Shown here: piece after piece, positions 5,066 through 6,619 of the stretch
How positions within the stretch are numbered: the first letter of the stretch is position 1
Layout of the letters: each line of letters begins with the position of its first letter
NCBI GenBank assembly: GCA_902475025.1
Contig: CABRXX010000098.1
Location: 1 to 6,619 of the forward strand
Origin: Merdiplasma sp905207905
GTDB lineage: Bacteria > Bacillota > Clostridia > Lachnospirales > Lachnospiraceae
DNA length: 6,619 bases
Direction: 5' to 3'
The notes under the pieces: model-generated
Databases searched by the model: none
What the model was told of the DNA's origin: nothing
The model's input: the letters and a program-made list of their open reading frames with translations, nothing else
Made by a program: the position numbers and the translations under genes

Positions 5066-6411
5066 TCTATTTCCTTTTTCTGTGATTCTTTCCAGAGCTG
5101 ATCGGCTGCAGGCTTCCAGTTTTTGGCATACGGATCGCACTTGGAGCAAAGATGCTCTACGCTTTCCGGAGACTGAAGATCTGTGGAGTGGGCATTTGTT
5201 CCAGCTATCATTTGCCGCAGCCGTTCCGGATTTTCCAACATGGGGCAGGGGCGGAGCATATTGTCATTAAAGGGTTGATTGTCATGGTAAGCCATCATCA
5301 TGGGAGACTGGAGCGCCTCCAGGAGTGTTTTTTCCCGGATATTGGAATCCGAATAGTGAACAAACACGCAGGGATCAATATCTCCATTGGCATTAATGTG
5401 AAGATAACGGTGTCCTCCTGCGATACAGCCGCCGACATACTCCGCATCATTCTGGAAGTCCATGGCAAACAGAGGTTTGGTTGCACGGTAGTGCCGAATC
5501 CGGCGATAGACGCCGATTCTTTGCTCCGGGGTGGGCATCAGTTCCGGAACTGCATCGTTTCCTACTGGCATATAATGGAAATACCAGATAAAGTAAGCGC
5601 CTTTTTCAATCAGGGAATCATAAAATTCCTCAGAGGTAATGGATTCATAGTTGGCGCTGGTATAGCAGGAGGAGATTCCATACACCAGCTTTTTGCTGCG
5701 CAGCAGTTCCAGCGCTTTTGTCACTTTGCTGTATACGCCATCGCCTCTGCGCCCGTCCGTGGCCTCCTCAAAGCCTTCCAGAGAGATGGCGGGAACAAAG
5801 TTTCCTACCCGCAGCATCTCATCCGTGAAGGCATCATCAATGAGAGTGGCATTGGTGAAGCATAAAAAGACGCAGTCCGAATGTTTTTCACAGAGGCGAA
5901 TCAGATCTTTTTTGCGCACAAGGGGTTCTCCACCGGTGTAAATGTAGAGATACACGCCCAATTTCTTGCCCTGGCAGATAATGTCGTCAATTTCATCAAA
6001 GGTAAGATTCAGTTTGTTGCCATATTCTGCTGCCCAGCATCCGGTGCAGTGGAGGTTGCAGGCAGAAGTGGGATCCAAAAGAATGGCCCAGGGGATGTTG
6101 CAGTTATATTTTTTGCGGAGTTCTTCTTCCTTAGGCCAGCCTACCAGTGCAGCGTTGATGAAGAAATTGACTGCCAGTGTTCTCAGCACGTGAGGATCCA
6201 CATCTGTAAACAGACGGCGGACGTAGTTGTAATAAGGATGATTCGGATCGGTCACTGCCTCCCGGATGGCTTTTCTCTGAGCTTCTAATTCACCGCCGGA
6301 AAATTTGTCAGCCCAGTCTAAAAGTTTTACCATATTTTTATCAGGATCTTTATAGATAAAACGAAAAGTTTGTTCAATACCCAGTTTTTTCAAAGTTGTC
6401 ATTGCATTCAT
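5062..6411 (-). CDS. Radical SAM protein with SPASM-like C-terminal cluster domain
   Basis: A 449-residue enzyme that should use a [4Fe-4S] cluster to cleave S-adenosylmethionine into a 5'-deoxyadenosyl radical; the substrate is unknown. Residues 1-105 form a mostly helical N-terminal region I do not recognise. The radical SAM core begins near 108 with CNLHCTGC (Cys118, Cys122, Cys125 as cluster ligands), followed by YTGGEP (158-163), the SAM-binding motif. The C-terminal part has Cys329 and Cys348 in a C-X13-G-X4-C pattern, as in SPASM domains, then Cys389, Cys422 and Cys425, so at least one auxiliary iron-sulfur cluster is likely. SPASM proteins often modify peptides or mature enzymes, but no precursor peptide or partner enzyme is evident nearby. 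The ATG at 6411 has GGAGG 9 nt upstream. I found no convincing promoter just before it. It is followed after 54 nt by the TetR gene. Cytoplasmic: no signal peptide or membrane segment. Confidence 0.88.
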   Translation of the reverse strand: MNAMTTLKKLGIEQTFRFIYKDPDKNMVKLLDWADKFSGGELEAQRKAIREAVTDPNHPYYNYVRRLFTDVDPHVLRTLAVNFFINAALVGWPKEEELRKKYNCNIPWAILLDPTSACNLHCTGCWAAEYGNKLNLTFDEIDDIICQGKKLGVYLYIYTGGEPLVRKKDLIRLCEKHSDCVFLCFTNATLIDDAFTDEMLRVGNFVPAISLEGFEEATDGRRGDGVYSKVTKALELLRSKKLVYGISSCYTSANYESITSEEFYDSLIEKGAYFIWYFHYMPVGNDAVPELMPTPEQRIGVYRRIRHYRATKPLFAMDFQNDAEYVGGCIAGGHRYLHINANGDIDPCVFVHYSDSNIREKTLLEALQSPMMMAYHDNQPFNDNMLRPCPMLENPERLRQMIAGTNAHSTDLQSPESVEHLCSKCDPYAKNWKPAADQLWKESQKKEID

Positions 6412-6619
6412 AAGTAATTTCCTCCGTATTTTGAAAGCGCTGCATCAGTGGATAAAGGGAACTCTAGGATCCGGCATACACGGATGCGATGTTTGTTTGG
6501 TTCAGCATTTTTCCTCTGTATTTTTTCTGCATGGGGACAGACGGACGGTACACTGGACGATATACTGTCTCATCACACCTTCTGCCAGAAGGGCACAGCC
6601 GGAAGCAGTTTTTGATTTG
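6412..6619. other. Right-edge region without a secure gene
   Basis: This 208-bp stretch upstream of the radical SAM gene holds its GGAGG ribosome binding site (6421-6425) and a perfect 15-bp palindrome, CCTTCTG C CAGAAGG (6578-6592). I see no -10/-35 pair of quality, no terminator with a T-run, and no RNA gene. The promoter of the radical SAM gene may therefore lie within it in weak form or beyond the window edge. Confidence 0.5.
6502..6618 (-). CDS. Possible C-terminal end of an upstream minus-strand gene
   Basis: One minus-strand frame is open from the window edge to a TGA at 6504-6502, giving 38 residues (including SGCALLAEGVMRQYIVQC) with codons like those of the neighbouring genes. A second minus-strand frame is also open, to a TAG at 6466-6464, so an open frame alone is weak evidence here. 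No family is recognisable. If real, the gene would end 90 nt before the radical SAM start and might share its transcript. Confidence 0.2.
   Translation of the reverse strand, partial: KSKTASGCALLAEGVMRQYIVQCTVRLSPCRKNTEEKC

Noticed and set aside
5152..5865. Plus-strand open frame of 237 codons opposite the radical SAM gene
   Set aside because: It is antisense to a gene with clear radical SAM motifs and shows no family features.
6531..6619. Plus-strand open frame from ATG at 6531 to the right edge
   Set aside because: No ribosome binding site precedes it, the peptide is unremarkable, and two minus-strand frames are open over the same stretch.
1..6619. CRISPR array, tRNA or rRNA gene, transposase gene or phage genes
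   Set aside because: I saw no direct-repeat spacing, cloverleaf, rRNA sequence or transposase motif on either strand; the only element-like sequence is the 130-bp palindrome.

Overview
The window looks like ordinary chromosomal DNA from an anaerobic low-to-mid GC Firmicute, most likely a gut Lachnospiraceae/Clostridia relative. The pointers are a two-subunit oxygen-sensitive iron-sulfur L-serine dehydratase, a CXXC-type MnmA, a CmpB-type clostridial membrane protein, a radical SAM enzyme beside a TetR regulator, and strong AGGAGG-type ribosome binding sites. The genus is inferred, not proven.

Layout. Bases 1-196 hold a GC-rich hairpin at the left edge and a plausible sigma-A promoter. Two plus-strand genes follow: mnmA (197-1288), then a membrane protein with two CmpB-like repeats (1291-2607), only 2 nt apart and probably translationally coupled. 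A 130-bp symmetrical inverted repeat (2654-2783) fills most of the gap to the convergent gene. It has A and T tracts at its ends, so it probably terminates transcription from both sides and may be a small mobile or dispersed element. From 2787 to the right edge all genes are on the minus strand. Read in transcription order they are a radical SAM/SPASM protein (6411-5062), a TetR-type regulator (5007-4459), and the beta (4344-3676) and alpha (3665-2787) subunits of L-serine dehydratase. Bases 6412-6619 hold no secure gene, only a possible 3' end of another minus-strand gene.

How the genes work together. SdaAB and SdaAA form one enzyme that deaminates L-serine to pyruvate and ammonia; the alpha ribosome binding site overlaps the beta stop codon. 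The TetR gene has its own good promoter (TTGAAA, 17 nt, TATAAT) whose -10 lies in a near-perfect palindrome, which suggests autorepression. Its target and effector are unknown, but the radical SAM gene 54 nt upstream is the natural candidate partner. I see no strong terminator between the radical SAM gene, tetR and the sda genes, so read-through is possible. MnmA (tRNA wobble-uridine thiolation) and the membrane protein have no evident functional link beyond co-transcription.

I did not find a clearly new multi-gene system. The items most worth a second look are the 130-bp palindrome, the radical SAM/SPASM-TetR pair of unknown function, and the tandem-repeat membrane protein. Several starts are revised on ribosome-binding-site evidence (sdaAA at 3665, tetR at 5007).
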